Below are positions 32,298 to 43,168 of a DNA stretch of 64,000 bases, piece after piece; positions within the stretch are counted from its first letter, which is position 1, and each line of letters starts with the position of its first letter. The DNA is from Brevibacillus formosus. Its GTDB lineage: Bacteria; Bacillota; Bacilli; Brevibacillales; Brevibacillaceae. Position numbers and translations under genes: made by a program. Under the pieces are notes generated by a model. The model saw nothing but the letters and a program-made list of their open reading frames with translations, was not told where the DNA came from and made no database searches. The stretch is taken from positions 372,001 to 436,000 of the forward strand of contig NZ_PXZL01000001.1 of NCBI RefSeq assembly GCF_003013405.1, read 5' to 3'.

Positions 32298-34729
32298 TTG
32301 CCCAAATTATCGTGGACGTTCCGGTCAATCGAACGAATCGACCTTTTGATTACCATGTTCCGCCTTGGTTGCGTCCACTGATTCGCATTGGCAGCCGCGT
32401 CGTTGTTCCGTTTGGTCCCCGTCAACTGCAAGGCTATGTCATCGGGATCGTAGAGGATGATGAAGCCATACCAGATCGTTCGCGACTAAAGGATGTCGTA
32501 CAGGTACAAGACGATACTCCTCCTCTTACGCCAGAGCTGCTAAAGATGAGCGAATGGATGTCCAAGCAATATTTGTGTCCGTGGGTAACGGCTGTACAGG
32601 CGATGCTTCCGGCTGTGCTGAAAGGGAAGTCGGAGAAGTGGCTGACGGCGACAGATGCATTAGACGAAGAGGCATGCGGGAGATCGGGGCTTCTATGGGA
32701 ATTGTTTCGCAAACGGCAAATTCCGCTCTCAGAAGTGGAGAAACAATTTGCGGAGGAGTATTTGCTCGTTCCAGGCTGGATACAGAGCGGTTTGCTCGCT
32801 ACGGAGTATCAAGTAAGGGACAGAATTACCCGCAAGCAGCAATCATTTGTCCGAAGCTTATTGGATGAGGGTAAGCTGGAAGAAGCGATTGGCTCGTTGC
32901 CGGCACGGGCAGAGCAAATGCGCCGTGTCCTTCAACTGATGCTCATGCACAAGGAGCAATCCTTATCTGTACAAATGCTGCGGGATGAATACGGAATTAC
33001 CCGCTCTCCGCTAAAAAGCCTGGAATCAAAAGGCTGGATCGCTATTGAACAAGTGGAAGTGTACCGGGACCCGTACGCCAATCGACGATTCCAGGATAAG
33101 CAAAAACCCGTCTTTACTCCCGTACAGGAAGCGGCACTGACCCCTATCTTGCAATCGATTGAGTCAGGAACGTATGCTTCTTACTTGCTGCACGGCGTTA
33201 CCGGAAGCGGTAAGACAGAAGTGTATCTCGAAGCGATCGAACGCACGTTGGAAAAAGGGCGCGAGGCGATCTTTCTCGTTCCGGAAATATCACTGACTCC
33301 CCAAATGGTGGAGCGCTTCAAAGCCCGTTTTGGTGCAGACGTAGCTGTTTTGCACAGTGCGTTGTCACAAGGAGAGCGTTATGACGAGTGGCGCAAGATC
33401 ATTCGAAATCAAGTCAAAGTGGTGGTAGGTGCCCGATCTGCCATCTTTGCTCCGTTTCGGAATGTTGGTTTGATTGTCATTGATGAAGAGCATGAGAGCT
33501 CGTATAAGCAAGAAGAGACGCCGCGCTATCATGCACGGGAAGTAGCCCTGTGGCGAGCGAAAGAGAATCAGGGTGTACTTGTCATGGGAAGCGCGACTCC
33601 TGCTCTGGAGACGTATGCACTGGCTACGCGAGGCCGCTACGAGCTGTTGCGCATGCCGGAGCGTGTCGGGAATCGTCCGATGCCAGAGGTACATGTTGTG
33701 GATATGCGCGAGGAGCTTCAGGCCCAGAATCGTTCGATGTTCAGCCGGAAGCTGCATGAGATGATTGCGGATCGATTGGCAAAAGAAGAACAGATGGTCA
33801 TTTTCCTTAACCGAAGAGGCTTCTCTACCTTTGTCATGTGCCGCTCCTGCGGTTATACGATGCGTTGTATTCATTGCGATATCTCGCTTACTTATCATAA
33901 AACGAATCATACGGCGCGCTGCCATTACTGTGGATACACCATCGCACAGCCTAAGCATTGTCCGGAGTGTCAAAGTGAGCATATACGCTTTTTTGGTACG
34001 GGAACGCAAAAGGTGGAAGCCGAGCTGGCAAAACTTTTCCCTGGAATCCGGGTCATCCGAATGGACGTGGACACGACCTCGCGAAAAGGCTCTCACGAAG
34101 AGCTGCTAAACAAATTCCGCTCGGGTCAAGGCGACGTTTTGCTCGGTACGCAGATGATTGCCAAGGGGCTTGATTTTCCACGCGTGACGCTGGCGGGAAT
34201 CATTGCCGCGGATACATCCTTGCATCTGCCTGACTTCCGTGCAGCCGAGAAGACATTTCAGCTTTTGACGCAGGTAGGTGGACGGGCAGGACGGCATGAG
34301 CTGGACGGAGATGTCGTGATTCAGACGTATACGCCGGAGCATTACAGCATTGTTCATGCGACCAAGCATGATTATCCCGCATTTTATCAGGATGAAATGA
34401 TGCAGCGCAGACGAACAGGCTACCCGCCGTACTTCCGTCTCGTATTAATTACGTTCAGCCACGAGGAGGTACCTGTTGTGATCCGTGGTGCGCATACGAT
34501 GGCTGACTATTTGCGGCAGCGTTTGGCACAGACGACGATCCTCTTGGGCCCTGTGGCTTCGCCCATTGCCCGGGTGAAGGATAGATTTCGTTTTCAGATC
34601 ATGCTAAAATATCGTGATGAACCGCAACTGTCAGACCTGCTCGCTCAGGCGACGGCTGCGTTTGAAGAATGGAACAAACAGCAGAAAGTATTGATGACGA
34701 TTGACGTCGACCCTTACGTACTGCTTTAG
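32294..34729 (+). CDS. priA: Primosomal replication restart helicase PriA
   Basis: A 3'-5' helicase that reloads the replisome at stalled forks. 811 residues. Walker A HGVTGSGKTEVYLEAI is at about 302, DEEH box VIDEEHESSYKQEE near 396, and the zinc-binding cysteine pairs (CRSCGYTMRCIHCD, CHYCG, CPECQ) at about 517-560. GTQKVEAEL, LLGTQMIAKGLDFPRVTL and GRAGR motifs complete the helicase core. Translation is probably coupled to coaBC. Confidence 0.97.
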   Translation: MIAQIIVDVPVNRTNRPFDYHVPPWLRPLIRIGSRVVVPFGPRQLQGYVIGIVEDDEAIPDRSRLKDVVQVQDDTPPLTPELLKMSEWMSKQYLCPWVTAVQAMLPAVLKGKSEKWLTATDALDEEACGRSGLLWELFRKRQIPLSEVEKQFAEEYLLVPGWIQSGLLATEYQVRDRITRKQQSFVRSLLDEGKLEEAIGSLPARAEQMRRVLQLMLMHKEQSLSVQMLRDEYGITRSPLKSLESKGWIAIEQVEVYRDPYANRRFQDKQKPVFTPVQEAALTPILQSIESGTYASYLLHGVTGSGKTEVYLEAIERTLEKGREAIFLVPEISLTPQMVERFKARFGADVAVLHSALSQGERYDEWRKIIRNQVKVVVGARSAIFAPFRNVGLIVIDEEHESSYKQEETPRYHAREVALWRAKENQGVLVMGSATPALETYALATRGRYELLRMPERVGNRPMPEVHVVDMREELQAQNRSMFSRKLHEMIADRLAKEEQMVIFLNRRGFSTFVMCRSCGYTMRCIHCDISLTYHKTNHTARCHYCGYTIAQPKHCPECQSEHIRFFGTGTQKVEAELAKLFPGIRVIRMDVDTTSRKGSHEELLNKFRSGQGDVLLGTQMIAKGLDFPRVTLAGIIAADTSLHLPDFRAAEKTFQLLTQVGGRAGRHELDGDVVIQTYTPEHYSIVHATKHDYPAFYQDEMMQRRRTGYPPYFRLVLITFSHEEVPVVIRGAHTMADYLRQRLAQTTILLGPVASPIARVKDRFRFQIMLKYRDEPQLSDLLAQATAAFEEWNKQQKVLMTIDVDPYVLL

Positions 34730-34745
34730 GGAGGATATGAAACAC

Positions 34746-35222
34746 ATGGCGATTCGCACAATTGTAAAACATCCAGATCCGATTTTGCGTGAAAAGGCAA
34801 TGGTCGTAACCAAATTTAATTCCAACTTGCACAAGCTGCTTGATGATATGGCAGACACGATGTACGATGCAGACGGTGTAGGCTTGGCTGCTCCACAAGT
34901 GGGCATCTCCAAGCGTGTCATCGTGATGGATTGCGGTGATGGACTGATTGAAATGATCAATCCGGAAATCATCGAGCATGAAGGGGAGCAATACGATTAT
35001 CCAGAAGGCTGCCTAAGCATTCCTGGCCTGCAAGGAGACGTTCGTCGCCACAAGTGGATCAAGCTGCGCGGTCATGATCGTAACGGGAATGTGGTTGAGC
35101 TCGAGGCAGACGACCTGTTGTCACGCTGCGCTCAACACGAGATCGATCATTTGAACGGCGTCCTCTTTATCGATGTAGCTGACAAGGTGTACAAAGTAAA
35201 CCCGAACCAGGAAGGGGAATAA
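34746..35222 (+). CDS. def: Peptide deformylase
   Basis: Removes the formyl group from nascent N-terminal Met. 158 residues from ATG 34746 with AGGGAGG upstream. All three catalytic motifs are present: [10 protein letters not shown] (44-53), EGCLS (87-91; metal Cys) and QHEIDH (130-135; metal His and catalytic Glu). It precedes fmt, whose product it undoes. Confidence 0.97.
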   Translation: MAIRTIVKHPDPILREKAMVVTKFNSNLHKLLDDMADTMYDADGVGLAAPQVGISKRVIVMDCGDGLIEMINPEIIEHEGEQYDYPEGCLSIPGLQGDVRRHKWIKLRGHDRNGNVVELEADDLLSRCAQHEIDHLNGVLFIDVADKVYKVNPNQEGE

Positions 35223-35226
35223 CCAT

Positions 35227-36177
35227 TTGAAAGATGCTCGCATCCTGTTTATGGGTACGCCTGACTTTGCTGTATCGAGTCTTACGGCTGTGCTCGAAGC
35301 AGGTTACAACGTGATTGGAGTCGTAACACAACCCGATCGTCCCGTTGGACGCAAGCAAGTACTGACGCCGCCCCCCGTGAAGGAGGCGGCTTTGCGTCAT
35401 GGGCTTTTGGTATTGCAACCGGAGAAAATCAAGGCAGAGGAAGCGCTTGATGAAGTGTTGGCGCTCGAGCCTGATCTCATCATTACCGCGGCGTATGGAC
35501 AAATTTTGCCTAAGAAACTGCTCGATTCCCCGAAATATGGCTGCATCAATGTGCACGCCTCTCTTTTGCCAAAATATCGCGGGGGTGCCCCGATTCATAA
35601 ATCGATTGTCGAGGGAGAAGCGGAAACAGGCGTGACCATCATGTACATGGTGGAAGCGCTCGATGCAGGGGATATGCTGTCCAAGGTAGTCGTTCCGATT
35701 GAGGAGCGCGATACCGTGGGAACTTTGCATGACAAATTGGCTGCGGCAGGCTCTGAGCTGTTGATTGCCACCGTTCCGCCCCTGTTGGCTGGTGAGCTTG
35801 TAGCAGAGCAACAGGATCATTCGGCAGCGACTTTTGCCCCGAATATCAAGCGTACAGACGAAAAAATTGACTGGAGCCGTTCTGCGGAACAGATTTACAA
35901 CCAAGTCCGCGGCTTGAATCCGTGGCCAGTCGCATTTACTACATGCGAAGGCAAGATTTGGAAGTTGTGGTGGGTAGAAAAGATGCCTATGTCCGGTGAA
36001 GGAAAAGAGCCGGGAACAATCATCGCCCGCGAGGAAGACGGTATCGTTGTCGCTTGCGGTAGCGGCGCAGTGAAAATAACCGAATTGCAGCCAGAAGGCA
36101 AAAAACGTATGAGCGCACTCGACTTTTTGCGTGGAGCGGGCAGCAGCATTGAAATCGGCACAAAGGTAGGAGAATAG
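35227..36177 (+). CDS. fmt: Methionyl-tRNA formyltransferase
   Basis: Formylates initiator Met-tRNA with 10-formyl-THF. 316 residues with a TTG start behind GGAAGGGGAA. Motifs are FMGTPDFAV near residue 10, [19 protein letters not shown] (about 105-123) with the catalytic Asn-His and, later, [17 protein letters not shown]. The C-terminal OB-type domain starts near 205. The spacing to def is four bases. Confidence 0.97.
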   Translation: MKDARILFMGTPDFAVSSLTAVLEAGYNVIGVVTQPDRPVGRKQVLTPPPVKEAALRHGLLVLQPEKIKAEEALDEVLALEPDLIITAAYGQILPKKLLDSPKYGCINVHASLLPKYRGGAPIHKSIVEGEAETGVTIMYMVEALDAGDMLSKVVVPIEERDTVGTLHDKLAAAGSELLIATVPPLLAGELVAEQQDHSAATFAPNIKRTDEKIDWSRSAEQIYNQVRGLNPWPVAFTTCEGKIWKLWWVEKMPMSGEGKEPGTIIAREEDGIVVACGSGAVKITELQPEGKKRMSALDFLRGAGSSIEIGTKVGE

Positions 36178-36180
36178 TCC

Positions 36181-37527
36181 GTGGCAAAAAAGGGAGCTCG
36201 CGATATCGCCCTCGATGTTTTGAACAGGGTAGAAGAACATAAGTCCTACAGCAATCTTGAGCTGCGCAATGTCCTGGACCGGGAAAATCTCAGTGCAGCA
36301 GATGCTGGGTTGGTGACAGAGCTTGTGTACGGTACCATTCAGCGCAAATTGACGCTGGATCATGTTCTGTCCCATTTTGTCGGGAATAAAAAGGTCCAGA
36401 TCTGGGTCCGCAATTTGTTGCGTCTCAGCTTGTATCAAATTCGTTTTTTGGACCGTATTCCTGAGCGCGCTGCTGTACACCAAGCAGTTGAAATTGCCAA
36501 GAAACGCGGTCATCAAGGGATTGCTTCGATGGTCAACGGTGTTTTGCGCAATGTGTTGCGCCAGCCGGATGTGTGGGGGCGTCAGCCAAAAGGCGACCGT
36601 GCCATGCAAATCGCCGTAGCCCATTCTCATCCAGAATGGCTTGTGCGTCAGTGGCTTGAGGTATATGGCGAAGAGACGACCATTGCGATTTGCGAAGCCA
36701 ACAACAGAACGCCGCATAGCTCTGTCCGAGTCAATGCATGGAAAACGACGAAGGATCAATTGCTGGACAAGCTGGCGGAAGAAGGGCTGGAGGGACAAGC
36801 GTCGACGGTCAGTCCTCATGCGATTCTGATGGAGGGCGGACATGCAGCAGGCTCACGCTTGTTCAAGGAAGGCTACTTCACGATTCAGGATGAGAGCTCT
36901 ATGCTCGTAGCACCAGCTCTTGCTGCCGAACCAGGCATGCGCGTACTGGATGCTTGCGCGGCACCGGGTGGAAAAACAACGCACATAGCGGAAATGATGG
37001 AAAACCGTGGGCAAATCATCGCGAGTGACGTGCATCCGCACAAACGCGATCTGATTGCGAGTGCAGCGAAAAGACTCGGGATTACGATCATCGAGCCAAT
37101 CGTTAGCGATGCACTGGACCTACCTGAAAAAGCGCTGGGAACTTTCGATCGAATCCTGCTGGATGCGCCATGTACCGGATTTGGCGTGATTCGTCGCAAG
37201 CCTGATCTTAAATGGAACAAAACGCCGGAAGATGTCCGTGCGATTGCTCAGTTACAGTATGAACTGCTCAAGACATTGGCGCCGATGCTTGCTCAGGGTG
37301 GTGTCATGGTTTACAGCACATGTACGATTGAGCCAGCAGAAAACCAGGAGATTGTTCGCCGTTTTGTCGAAGAACACCCTGATTTCGTATTCGATGATAC
37401 ACTGGCACAAGACCTGCCTGAGGCTGTCAGAAAGCATGTCGATGAAACCGGAGCCTGCGTACAAATTTTGCCTCATCATTTCGAGAGTGATGGATTCTTT
37501 ATCGCGCGATTGAAACGAAGAGGATAA
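36181..37527 (+). CDS. rsmB: 16S rRNA (cytosine-C5-967) methyltransferase
   Basis: 448 residues with a GTG start. The N-terminal about 150 residues are a NusB-like RNA-binding domain (DIALDVLNRVEEHKSYSNL, ERAAVHQAVEIAKKRGHQG). The SAM-binding motif VLDACAAPGGKTTHIAEMM, LDAPCTGFGVIRRKPDLKW and the catalytic MVYSTCTIEPAENQEIV cysteine follow. It follows fmt by three bases. Confidence 0.96.
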   Translation: MAKKGARDIALDVLNRVEEHKSYSNLELRNVLDRENLSAADAGLVTELVYGTIQRKLTLDHVLSHFVGNKKVQIWVRNLLRLSLYQIRFLDRIPERAAVHQAVEIAKKRGHQGIASMVNGVLRNVLRQPDVWGRQPKGDRAMQIAVAHSHPEWLVRQWLEVYGEETTIAICEANNRTPHSSVRVNAWKTTKDQLLDKLAEEGLEGQASTVSPHAILMEGGHAAGSRLFKEGYFTIQDESSMLVAPALAAEPGMRVLDACAAPGGKTTHIAEMMENRGQIIASDVHPHKRDLIASAAKRLGITIIEPIVSDALDLPEKALGTFDRILLDAPCTGFGVIRRKPDLKWNKTPEDVRAIAQLQYELLKTLAPMLAQGGVMVYSTCTIEPAENQEIVRRFVEEHPDFVFDDTLAQDLPEAVRKHVDETGACVQILPHHFESDGFFIARLKRRG

Positions 37528-37545
37528 GGAAATGGACGTACAAAC

Positions 37546-37595
37546 AAGGGGTGGCGCACCAGCAGGTGGAAAATGCCACTCCTTTGCCTTTGTTT
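37546..37595 (+). terminator. Weak terminator-like hairpin after rsmB
   Basis: AAGGGGTGGC pairs with GCCACTCCTT around a loop of 18 bases; the T tract is interrupted (TTTGCCTTTGTTT). Confidence 0.45.
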
Positions 37596-37660
37596 GAGGG
37601 CGCTCAGATTGGTTTACACTAGGAAAAGTGACGCATTTATGAATCTGGATGTCAAAACCG

Positions 37661-37690
37661 TTTGAAGCGAGACGCCCCACGAGGTACAAT
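37661..37690 (+). promoter_or_regulatory. Candidate promoter of rlmN
   Basis: TTTGAA (37661-37666), 18 bp, TACAAT (37685-37690), about 45 bases before the rlmN start. Confidence 0.45.
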
Positions 37691-37738
37691 GATAGAATGG
37701 ATTTAGGCAAGCAATGATTTTGAGGATGTGGAGATAGA

Positions 37739-38809
37739 ATGCCATTAACGACATTTACTGGCGCAAAGCCGCTTATTTACAGTTTGACGCAAGATGAAAT
37801 GAAGGAATGGCTGGTTAGTGCCGGCGACAAAGCATTTCGTGCGCAACAAATTTTTGACTGGCTATATGTAAAGCGCGTCACTTCTTTTGACGAGATGAGC
37901 AATTTGTCCAAGGAGCTGCGCCAAAAGCTGGCGGATACATTCCGCATGGAGCCACTCAAGGAAATCACGCATCAGGAGTCGCAGGATGGGACGATCAAGT
38001 TTTTGTTCCAGCTTGTCGATGGACATGCGATTGAGACAGTAATTATGCGTCATAACTACGGAAACAGCATTTGTGTCACGACACAGGTGGGCTGCCGTAT
38101 CGGATGTACGTTTTGTGCATCTACACTAGGTGGACTAAAGCGTAACCTGGATGCAGGTGAAATCGTCTCTCAAGTATTGACGGCACAACGCAGGTTGGAT
38201 GCGGAAGGTGAGCGTGTCAGTCATGTTGTCGTGATGGGGATCGGGGAGCCATTCGAGAACTTCGAGAGCTTGATGGCGTTCTTGTCCGTCATCAACGATA
38301 ACCGTGGCTTGAATATCGGTGCTCGTCACATTACGGTTTCCACCAGTGGAATTGTACCGAAGATTTACGAGTTTGCTGAACGAGGCGGGCAAGTGAACCT
38401 GGCGATTTCTCTGCACGCTCCAAACACGGAGCTGAGAAGCCAGCTTATGCCGATCAACCGCGGCTTCCCGCTCGCTAAGCTGATGGAAGCATGCCACCAT
38501 TACATTAACAAGACAGGGCGCCGTATCAGTTTTGAGTACGGTCTATTCGGCGGGAAAAACGATCAGCCCGAGCATGCAGAGGAGCTGGCCGAACTCATTG
38601 GCGATATGCTTTGTCACGTGAATCTGATCCCGGTGAACTACGTACCAGAGCGTGATTATGTGCGCACGCCACGCAATGAGATTTTTCAGTTCAAACGCAT
38701 TTTAGAGGAAAAAGGAATCAATGTGACCATCAGACGCGAGCAAGGCAGTGACATTGCTGCTGCTTGCGGACAATTGAGGGCACAACACGCTAAAGAAACC
38801 GTGGGGTGA
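37739..38809 (+). CDS. rlmN: 23S rRNA (adenine-C2-2503)/tRNA methyltransferase
   Basis: A radical-SAM enzyme of 356 residues. The 4Fe-4S motif C119-x3-C123-x2-C126 ([11 protein letters not shown]) is visible, as are the C-terminal methyl-carrying Cys at 343 (DIAAACGQL) and [11 protein letters not shown] and [10 protein letters not shown] of the barrel. It is the first gene of the rlmN-prpC-prkC-rsgA-rpe run. Confidence 0.97.
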   Translation: MPLTTFTGAKPLIYSLTQDEMKEWLVSAGDKAFRAQQIFDWLYVKRVTSFDEMSNLSKELRQKLADTFRMEPLKEITHQESQDGTIKFLFQLVDGHAIETVIMRHNYGNSICVTTQVGCRIGCTFCASTLGGLKRNLDAGEIVSQVLTAQRRLDAEGERVSHVVVMGIGEPFENFESLMAFLSVINDNRGLNIGARHITVSTSGIVPKIYEFAERGGQVNLAISLHAPNTELRSQLMPINRGFPLAKLMEACHHYINKTGRRISFEYGLFGGKNDQPEHAEELAELIGDMLCHVNLIPVNYVPERDYVRTPRNEIFQFKRILEEKGINVTIRREQGSDIAAACGQLRAQHAKETVG

Positions 38810-38813
38810 TGCC

Positions 38814-39569
38814 ATGGAAATCGCGATGAAATCCCATGTTGGCCGCGTTCGTCAGGTTAACGAGGACTATTATGCCTGTGTGACCGATTTAAACGGACGC
38901 GTGCTCGCCATTGTAGCAGATGGTATGGGTGGCCATCAGGCTGGTGATATCGCCAGTCGCCTAGCTGTTGAGCGAATAGTAAAAGAACTGCGTCACCTAG
39001 ATGGGGACCTTGAAGCAGAGGACGTGCGCGAGCAATTGATGAACGCCGTCCTGCTTGCAAATAAAGAAGTCTATGAATATGCGACTGAACATCCGGAGTG
39101 CAGTGGTATGGGCACAACCGTGGTTGCTGCCTTGTTCGACCAGTCCTCCGTGATTACCGCGCATATTGGCGACAGCCGTCTGTATTTTTACAACCAAGAC
39201 GGACTGGTCATGAAAACAGAAGACCATTCCCTTGTCAATGAGCTGGTGAAAAGTGGACAGATTACAGCCGAGGAGGCTTCTGTCCACCCTCACCGCAACG
39301 TTATTATGCGCTCGCTCGGGACAGAACCGGATGTGCTCATTGATCTTGGGCAGTTTGAATGGTCAGAGGGTGATGTCGTCTTGATTTGCTCAGATGGGTT
39401 GAGCAACAAAGTCAGTCATCCTTCTATAGAAGAAACTTTACAGAAACAGATATCGTTACAAGCGAAGGTGGACGGTTTGGTGCAGGAAGCACTGGATGCC
39501 GGTGGGGAAGATAACATAACGCTGGTTGCCGTACGAAATACGCTTGATGCCGGTCAGAAAGAGGGGTGA
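38814..39569 (+). CDS. prpC: PP2C-type Ser/Thr protein phosphatase
   Basis: A 251-residue phosphatase, the partner of PrkC. PP2C motifs with metal aspartates are VADGMGGHQAGDIAS (about 36-50), SGMGTTVVAALF, AHIGDSRLYFY, ICSDGLSNKV and GGEDNITLVAV. It removes phosphates placed by PrkC on itself, EF-G, RsgA and others in Bacillus. It lies four bases after rlmN and overlaps the prkC region. Confidence 0.96.
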   Translation: MEIAMKSHVGRVRQVNEDYYACVTDLNGRVLAIVADGMGGHQAGDIASRLAVERIVKELRHLDGDLEAEDVREQLMNAVLLANKEVYEYATEHPECSGMGTTVVAALFDQSSVITAHIGDSRLYFYNQDGLVMKTEDHSLVNELVKSGQITAEEASVHPHRNVIMRSLGTEPDVLIDLGQFEWSEGDVVLICSDGLSNKVSHPSIEETLQKQISLQAKVDGLVQEALDAGGEDNITLVAVRNTLDAGQKEG

Positions 39570-39574
39570 GAGAG

Positions 39575-41557
39575 ATGGAAGGTCAACGACTGGGAGGACG
39601 ATACCAAATAGAATCCCGCGTCGGTGGGGGCGGTATGGCCATTGTATACAAGGCCAAAGATTTAATTTTGAATCGTCCAGTGGCAGTCAAAGTGTTGCGT
39701 TCACAGTTTGGTACGGACGAAGATTTCGTCAATCGTTTCCGACGTGAAGCGCAGGCAGTGGCGAGCTTATCTCACCCCAATGTGGTTGGGGTGTATGATG
39801 TCGGTCAGGATGGCGATACCCATTACATGGTGATGGAGTACATAGAAGGCTATACGTTGAAAGAGGTCATTATTCAACGTGGTGCGCTGCCGGTAGAAGA
39901 GGCAGTGCGGATCGCCGAGCAAATTTGCGATGCACTCGATCATGCGCATCAAAACCAGATCATTCATCGAGATATTAAGCCGCATAACATTATGATTGGA
40001 AAAAATGGTCGGGTGAAGGTTACGGATTTCGGGATTGCGCGAGCCGTTACTTCCGCAACGATTACGCATACAAATGCGATGCTTGGCTCTGTCCATTATT
40101 TTTCGCCAGAGCAGGCACGCGGTGGGATTACCGGGGAAAAATCCGATATTTACTCGCTGGGGATCGTCTTGTACGAAATGGTGACGGGTGAACTTCCGTT
40201 TTCTGGTGATTCGCCTATATCAGTGGCGCTCAAACATTTGCAGGAGCCGCTTCCAGAGCCGCGTCAGGTCAATCCGGCTATTCCACAGAGTGTGGAAAAT
40301 GTCATTTTGAAAGCGCTGGTAAAGGATCCATTTCTCAGATACGCATCCGCGAGTGAAATGCTAGAAGATTTGGAGACCTGCTTGTTCCCAGAACGATTAA
40401 ACGAAGAAAAGCTAACGTTCCCGGTGGATGAAGAGATGACGCGAGTGGTGCCGATCATCACACCTGAAATGCTCGAAGGCCACACCAATGGCAAAACCGG
40501 AGGAGCGGGGCGTAGCCGCTATGAACAGCGCACAGAAGAAGAGGATGTCAAACCAGCGAAGAAACAATGGTGGGTCAAAGCGCTGCTGTGGATAGGCGGT
40601 ATCGGACTGTTTTTCGTACTGGCATTCTTCGGATTTAACTTACTCTTGAATTTGTTCCCGTCCGTTCCAGAGGTGAATGTACCTCATGTGGAGGGTAGAG
40701 AAGTGTCACTCGCGGAGAAGGAGATTCAGAATGCCAAGCTGGTTGCCCGTATCGTCGAAGAGGCAGATGATACGATAGAAAAGGGAATGGTGATACGCCA
40801 GGACCCTGCACCTCCCATGCGGTTAAAGGAAAATTCCGTTGTGACCTTGTTTGTAAGCAAAGGACAACAAGAGATCAACATGCCAAATCTGGTTACGTTG
40901 CCGCGAGCAACAGCAGAGGAAGCATTGAAAAGCAATGGTTTCAAACTGGAGAATGTCACTTTCGTAGAAGAAGAGGATGACAAGGCTGAGGTAGGGACGG
41001 TTATCAAGCAGTCTCCAGCCGCAAATGAAAAGGTCTTCCCGACTAAAACAAATGTGACGGTCACGATTAGTAAAGGAAAAGCCTTCGTGAAAATGCCGGA
41101 TGTCCGGAATATATCGGTAGAAGCTGCACAAGTAGAATTGTACAAGAGAGGATTGTCTGTCGGGAAAATCACCGAAGTGCCTACTTATACGACCGACAAA
41201 CCAGGCATTGTTCTCAGCACTCACCCATACGATCCGGGAATGGATGTGCAAAAGGGTGTAGCGGTTCCGCTTGAGGTCAGCAATGGACAATTCCCGCAGG
41301 ACGCCAAGACCGGGACTTCGCCTGTCTATCTCGATGTAATGCCGGGTGATACATTGGAAGTGCAAATCGAAGTAACGGATGCCACCGGTACGAAGGTTGT
41401 GCAGACTGAGACTGTTTCTGAAAGCAAAGAATACAACGTGCAATACGTAGTGTCGCCTCAAAAAGATGCGTTGATCAGGCTGTTGGTGAAAGGGCCGAAC
41501 ATGAACAACTTTATGGAGGCACAAAAGTATTCGATTTCCTATAGCAGCTTGCCATAG
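39575..41557 (+). CDS. prkC: PASTA-domain Ser/Thr kinase
   Basis: A 660-residue membrane kinase that senses muropeptides and controls germination and stationary phase. The kinase domain spans about 8-265 with GGGGMAIVYKAKD, IIHRDIKPHNIM, TDFGIAR and SVHYFSPEQARG. A juxtamembrane linker leads to one transmembrane helix (about 335-362). Three PASTA repeats follow (VNVPHVEGREVSLAEKEI, INMPNLVTLPRATAEEAL, VKMPDVRNISVEAAQVEL) and a C-terminal beta domain. GAGGGG precedes ATG 39575; a GTG at 39566 is less likely. Confidence 0.96.
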   Translation: MEGQRLGGRYQIESRVGGGGMAIVYKAKDLILNRPVAVKVLRSQFGTDEDFVNRFRREAQAVASLSHPNVVGVYDVGQDGDTHYMVMEYIEGYTLKEVIIQRGALPVEEAVRIAEQICDALDHAHQNQIIHRDIKPHNIMIGKNGRVKVTDFGIARAVTSATITHTNAMLGSVHYFSPEQARGGITGEKSDIYSLGIVLYEMVTGELPFSGDSPISVALKHLQEPLPEPRQVNPAIPQSVENVILKALVKDPFLRYASASEMLEDLETCLFPERLNEEKLTFPVDEEMTRVVPIITPEMLEGHTNGKTGGAGRSRYEQRTEEEDVKPAKKQWWVKALLWIGGIGLFFVLAFFGFNLLLNLFPSVPEVNVPHVEGREVSLAEKEIQNAKLVARIVEEADDTIEKGMVIRQDPAPPMRLKENSVVTLFVSKGQQEINMPNLVTLPRATAEEALKSNGFKLENVTFVEEEDDKAEVGTVIKQSPAANEKVFPTKTNVTVTISKGKAFVKMPDVRNISVEAAQVELYKRGLSVGKITEVPTYTTDKPGIVLSTHPYDPGMDVQKGVAVPLEVSNGQFPQDAKTGTSPVYLDVMPGDTLEVQIEVTDATGTKVVQTETVSESKEYNVQYVVSPQKDALIRLLVKGPNMNNFMEAQKYSISYSSLP

Positions 41558-41575
41558 TGTAGTGGAGGGACATGA

Positions 41576-42466
41576 ATGCCAGAAGGACGGATTGTGAAAG
41601 CGCTCAGCGGTTTCTATTATGTAGCCGACGAAGGGCGAATCTACAGTTGCCGTGCACGAGGGCTCTTCAAGAAAAAAGATGCAAAAGTAAACCCACTGGT
41701 TGGGGATTGGGTCGTCTACGATGTGATCAATGAGGAAGAAGGCTATATCATGGAGGTGGGCGAACGGACGAATGAGTTGGTTCGTCCGCCCATTTCCAAT
41801 GTGGATCAGGCGGTACTTGTCTTTTCGATGTACAAGCCGATGTTCAGTCCGTTGCTGTTGGACAAGTTCCTGACGCACACGGAGCATGCAGGGATTGATT
41901 CTGTGATTGTATTATCCAAAGCCGATCAAGTGTCGGAAGAAGAGGTAACCGAAATCGTGGAGAAGTACGAAGCGATCGGGTACCGCGTGATTCCGACCTC
42001 AACGGCGGATGAACGCGGTGTGGAGGACGTGCGTGAGATTTTGCGGGACCGTATTTCGGTTTTTGCCGGTCAGTCAGGGGTAGGCAAATCCTCCTTGATC
42101 AACATGCTGTTTCCGGGTGTCAGCCTGCAGACAGGAGATGTCAGCCAAAAGCTCGGACGCGGAAAGCACACAACTCGTCATGTCGAGCTGATTCCGCTTG
42201 CGGGCGGCGGCTATGTGGCAGACACACCGGGCTTCAGTTCACTGGAATTTATCGATTTCTCCGAGCTTGACCTGGCGGAATCCTTCCGGGACTTTGCCGA
42301 TCGCAGCTCGGAATGCAAGTTCCGTGGCTGTCTTCACGTAAGCGAGCCAGCTTGTGCTGTTCAGGCCGCGCTGGAGGCTGGAGAGATCAGTGAACAGCGC
42401 TACGAGCACTACAAACAATTTCGCGAAGAGCTAAAAGAATACCAACGGAGGAACAAACCATGGTAA
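41576..42466 (+). CDS. rsgA: Ribosome small-subunit-dependent GTPase RsgA
   Basis: A circularly permuted GTPase for 30S maturation. 296 residues. The order is OB-fold (1-65), G4 VLSKADQ (about 120), G1 [14 protein letters not shown] (about 164-177), switch [13 protein letters not shown]3 [10 protein letters not shown], and a C-terminal zinc site [20 protein letters not shown] before ATG 41576. Overlaps rpe by seven bases. Confidence 0.97.
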   Translation: MPEGRIVKALSGFYYVADEGRIYSCRARGLFKKKDAKVNPLVGDWVVYDVINEEEGYIMEVGERTNELVRPPISNVDQAVLVFSMYKPMFSPLLLDKFLTHTEHAGIDSVIVLSKADQVSEEEVTEIVEKYEAIGYRVIPTSTADERGVEDVREILRDRISVFAGQSGVGKSSLINMLFPGVSLQTGDVSQKLGRGKHTTRHVELIPLAGGGYVADTPGFSSLEFIDFSELDLAESFRDFADRSSECKFRGCLHVSEPACAVQAALEAGEISEQRYEHYKQFREELKEYQRRNKPW

Positions 42467-43110
42467 AAATCGCACCTTCTATCCTATCTGCTGATTTTGC
42501 CCGTCTGGGTGACGAAATTCTCGATGTCGAGAAAGGAGGAGCAGACTGGATTCACGTGGATGTAATGGATGGACACTTCGTTCCAAACATTACGATCGGC
42601 CCTCTGATTGTGGAGGCGATTCGCCCAGTGACCAAGCTGCCTCTCGATGTACACTTGATGATCGAAGAACCAGATCGCTACATTCCGCAATTCGCGAAAA
42701 GTGGGGCGGACTGGATTACGGTTCATCAGGAAGCATGCCGTCATCTGCATCGCACGCTGTACTTGATCAAGGAGCAAGGTGTGAAAGCGGGAGTGGTATT
42801 GAACCCGGCAACACCGATTTCCACGATCGAGCCAGTCCTTGCTGATTTGGATATGGTTCTCCTCATGACAGTGAACCCTGGTTTTGGTGGACAAAAATTC
42901 ATTCACAGCGTTGTACCAAAGGTTGCCCAGTTGCGTAAAATGCTGAACGAGCGTGGCTTGGGGCATGTGGAAATCGAAATCGATGGTGGGGTCAATGCAC
43001 AAACAGCACGTTTGTGCGAGGAAGCAGGAGCCACTGTTCTCGTTGCGGGAAGCGCGGTATTCAATCAGGAAAATCGCGGTCAAGCGATCGCTGCGATTCG
43101 TGGACAGTAA
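42460..43110 (+). CDS. rpe: Ribulose-phosphate 3-epimerase
   Basis: Interconverts ribulose-5-phosphate and xylulose-5-phosphate. 216 residues of TIM barrel: [36 protein letters not shown] (metal Asp/His), [33 protein letters not shown]. In B. subtilis thiN follows; here a terminator and unrelated genes follow instead. Confidence 0.97.
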   Translation: MVKIAPSILSADFARLGDEILDVEKGGADWIHVDVMDGHFVPNITIGPLIVEAIRPVTKLPLDVHLMIEEPDRYIPQFAKSGADWITVHQEACRHLHRTLYLIKEQGVKAGVVLNPATPISTIEPVLADLDMVLLMTVNPGFGGQKFIHSVVPKVAQLRKMLNERGLGHVEIEIDGGVNAQTARLCEEAGATVLVAGSAVFNQENRGQAIAAIRGQ

Positions 43111-43130
43111 GAATAACGCTTAGCTGCTGT

Positions 43131-43167
43131 AAGCTGACGACGATATGCAATCGGCGTCAGCTTTTTT
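43131..43167 (+). terminator. Terminator after rpe
   Basis: AAGCTGACG pairs with CGTCAGCTT (with inner CGAT/ATCGG), then T6. It ends the conserved rlmN-rpe run. Confidence 0.9.
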
Positions 43168-43168
43168 G

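Noticed and set aside
35167..36843. A 558-codon open frame on the minus strand
   Set aside because: It lies wholly antisense to def, fmt and rsmB, whose motifs are intact. It has no ribosome site and no recognisable domain, so it is a codon-bias shadow.
40823..41887. A 354-codon minus-strand frame over prkC/rsgA
   Set aside because: Antisense to well-supported genes, with a His/Arg-rich composition typical of shadow frames.
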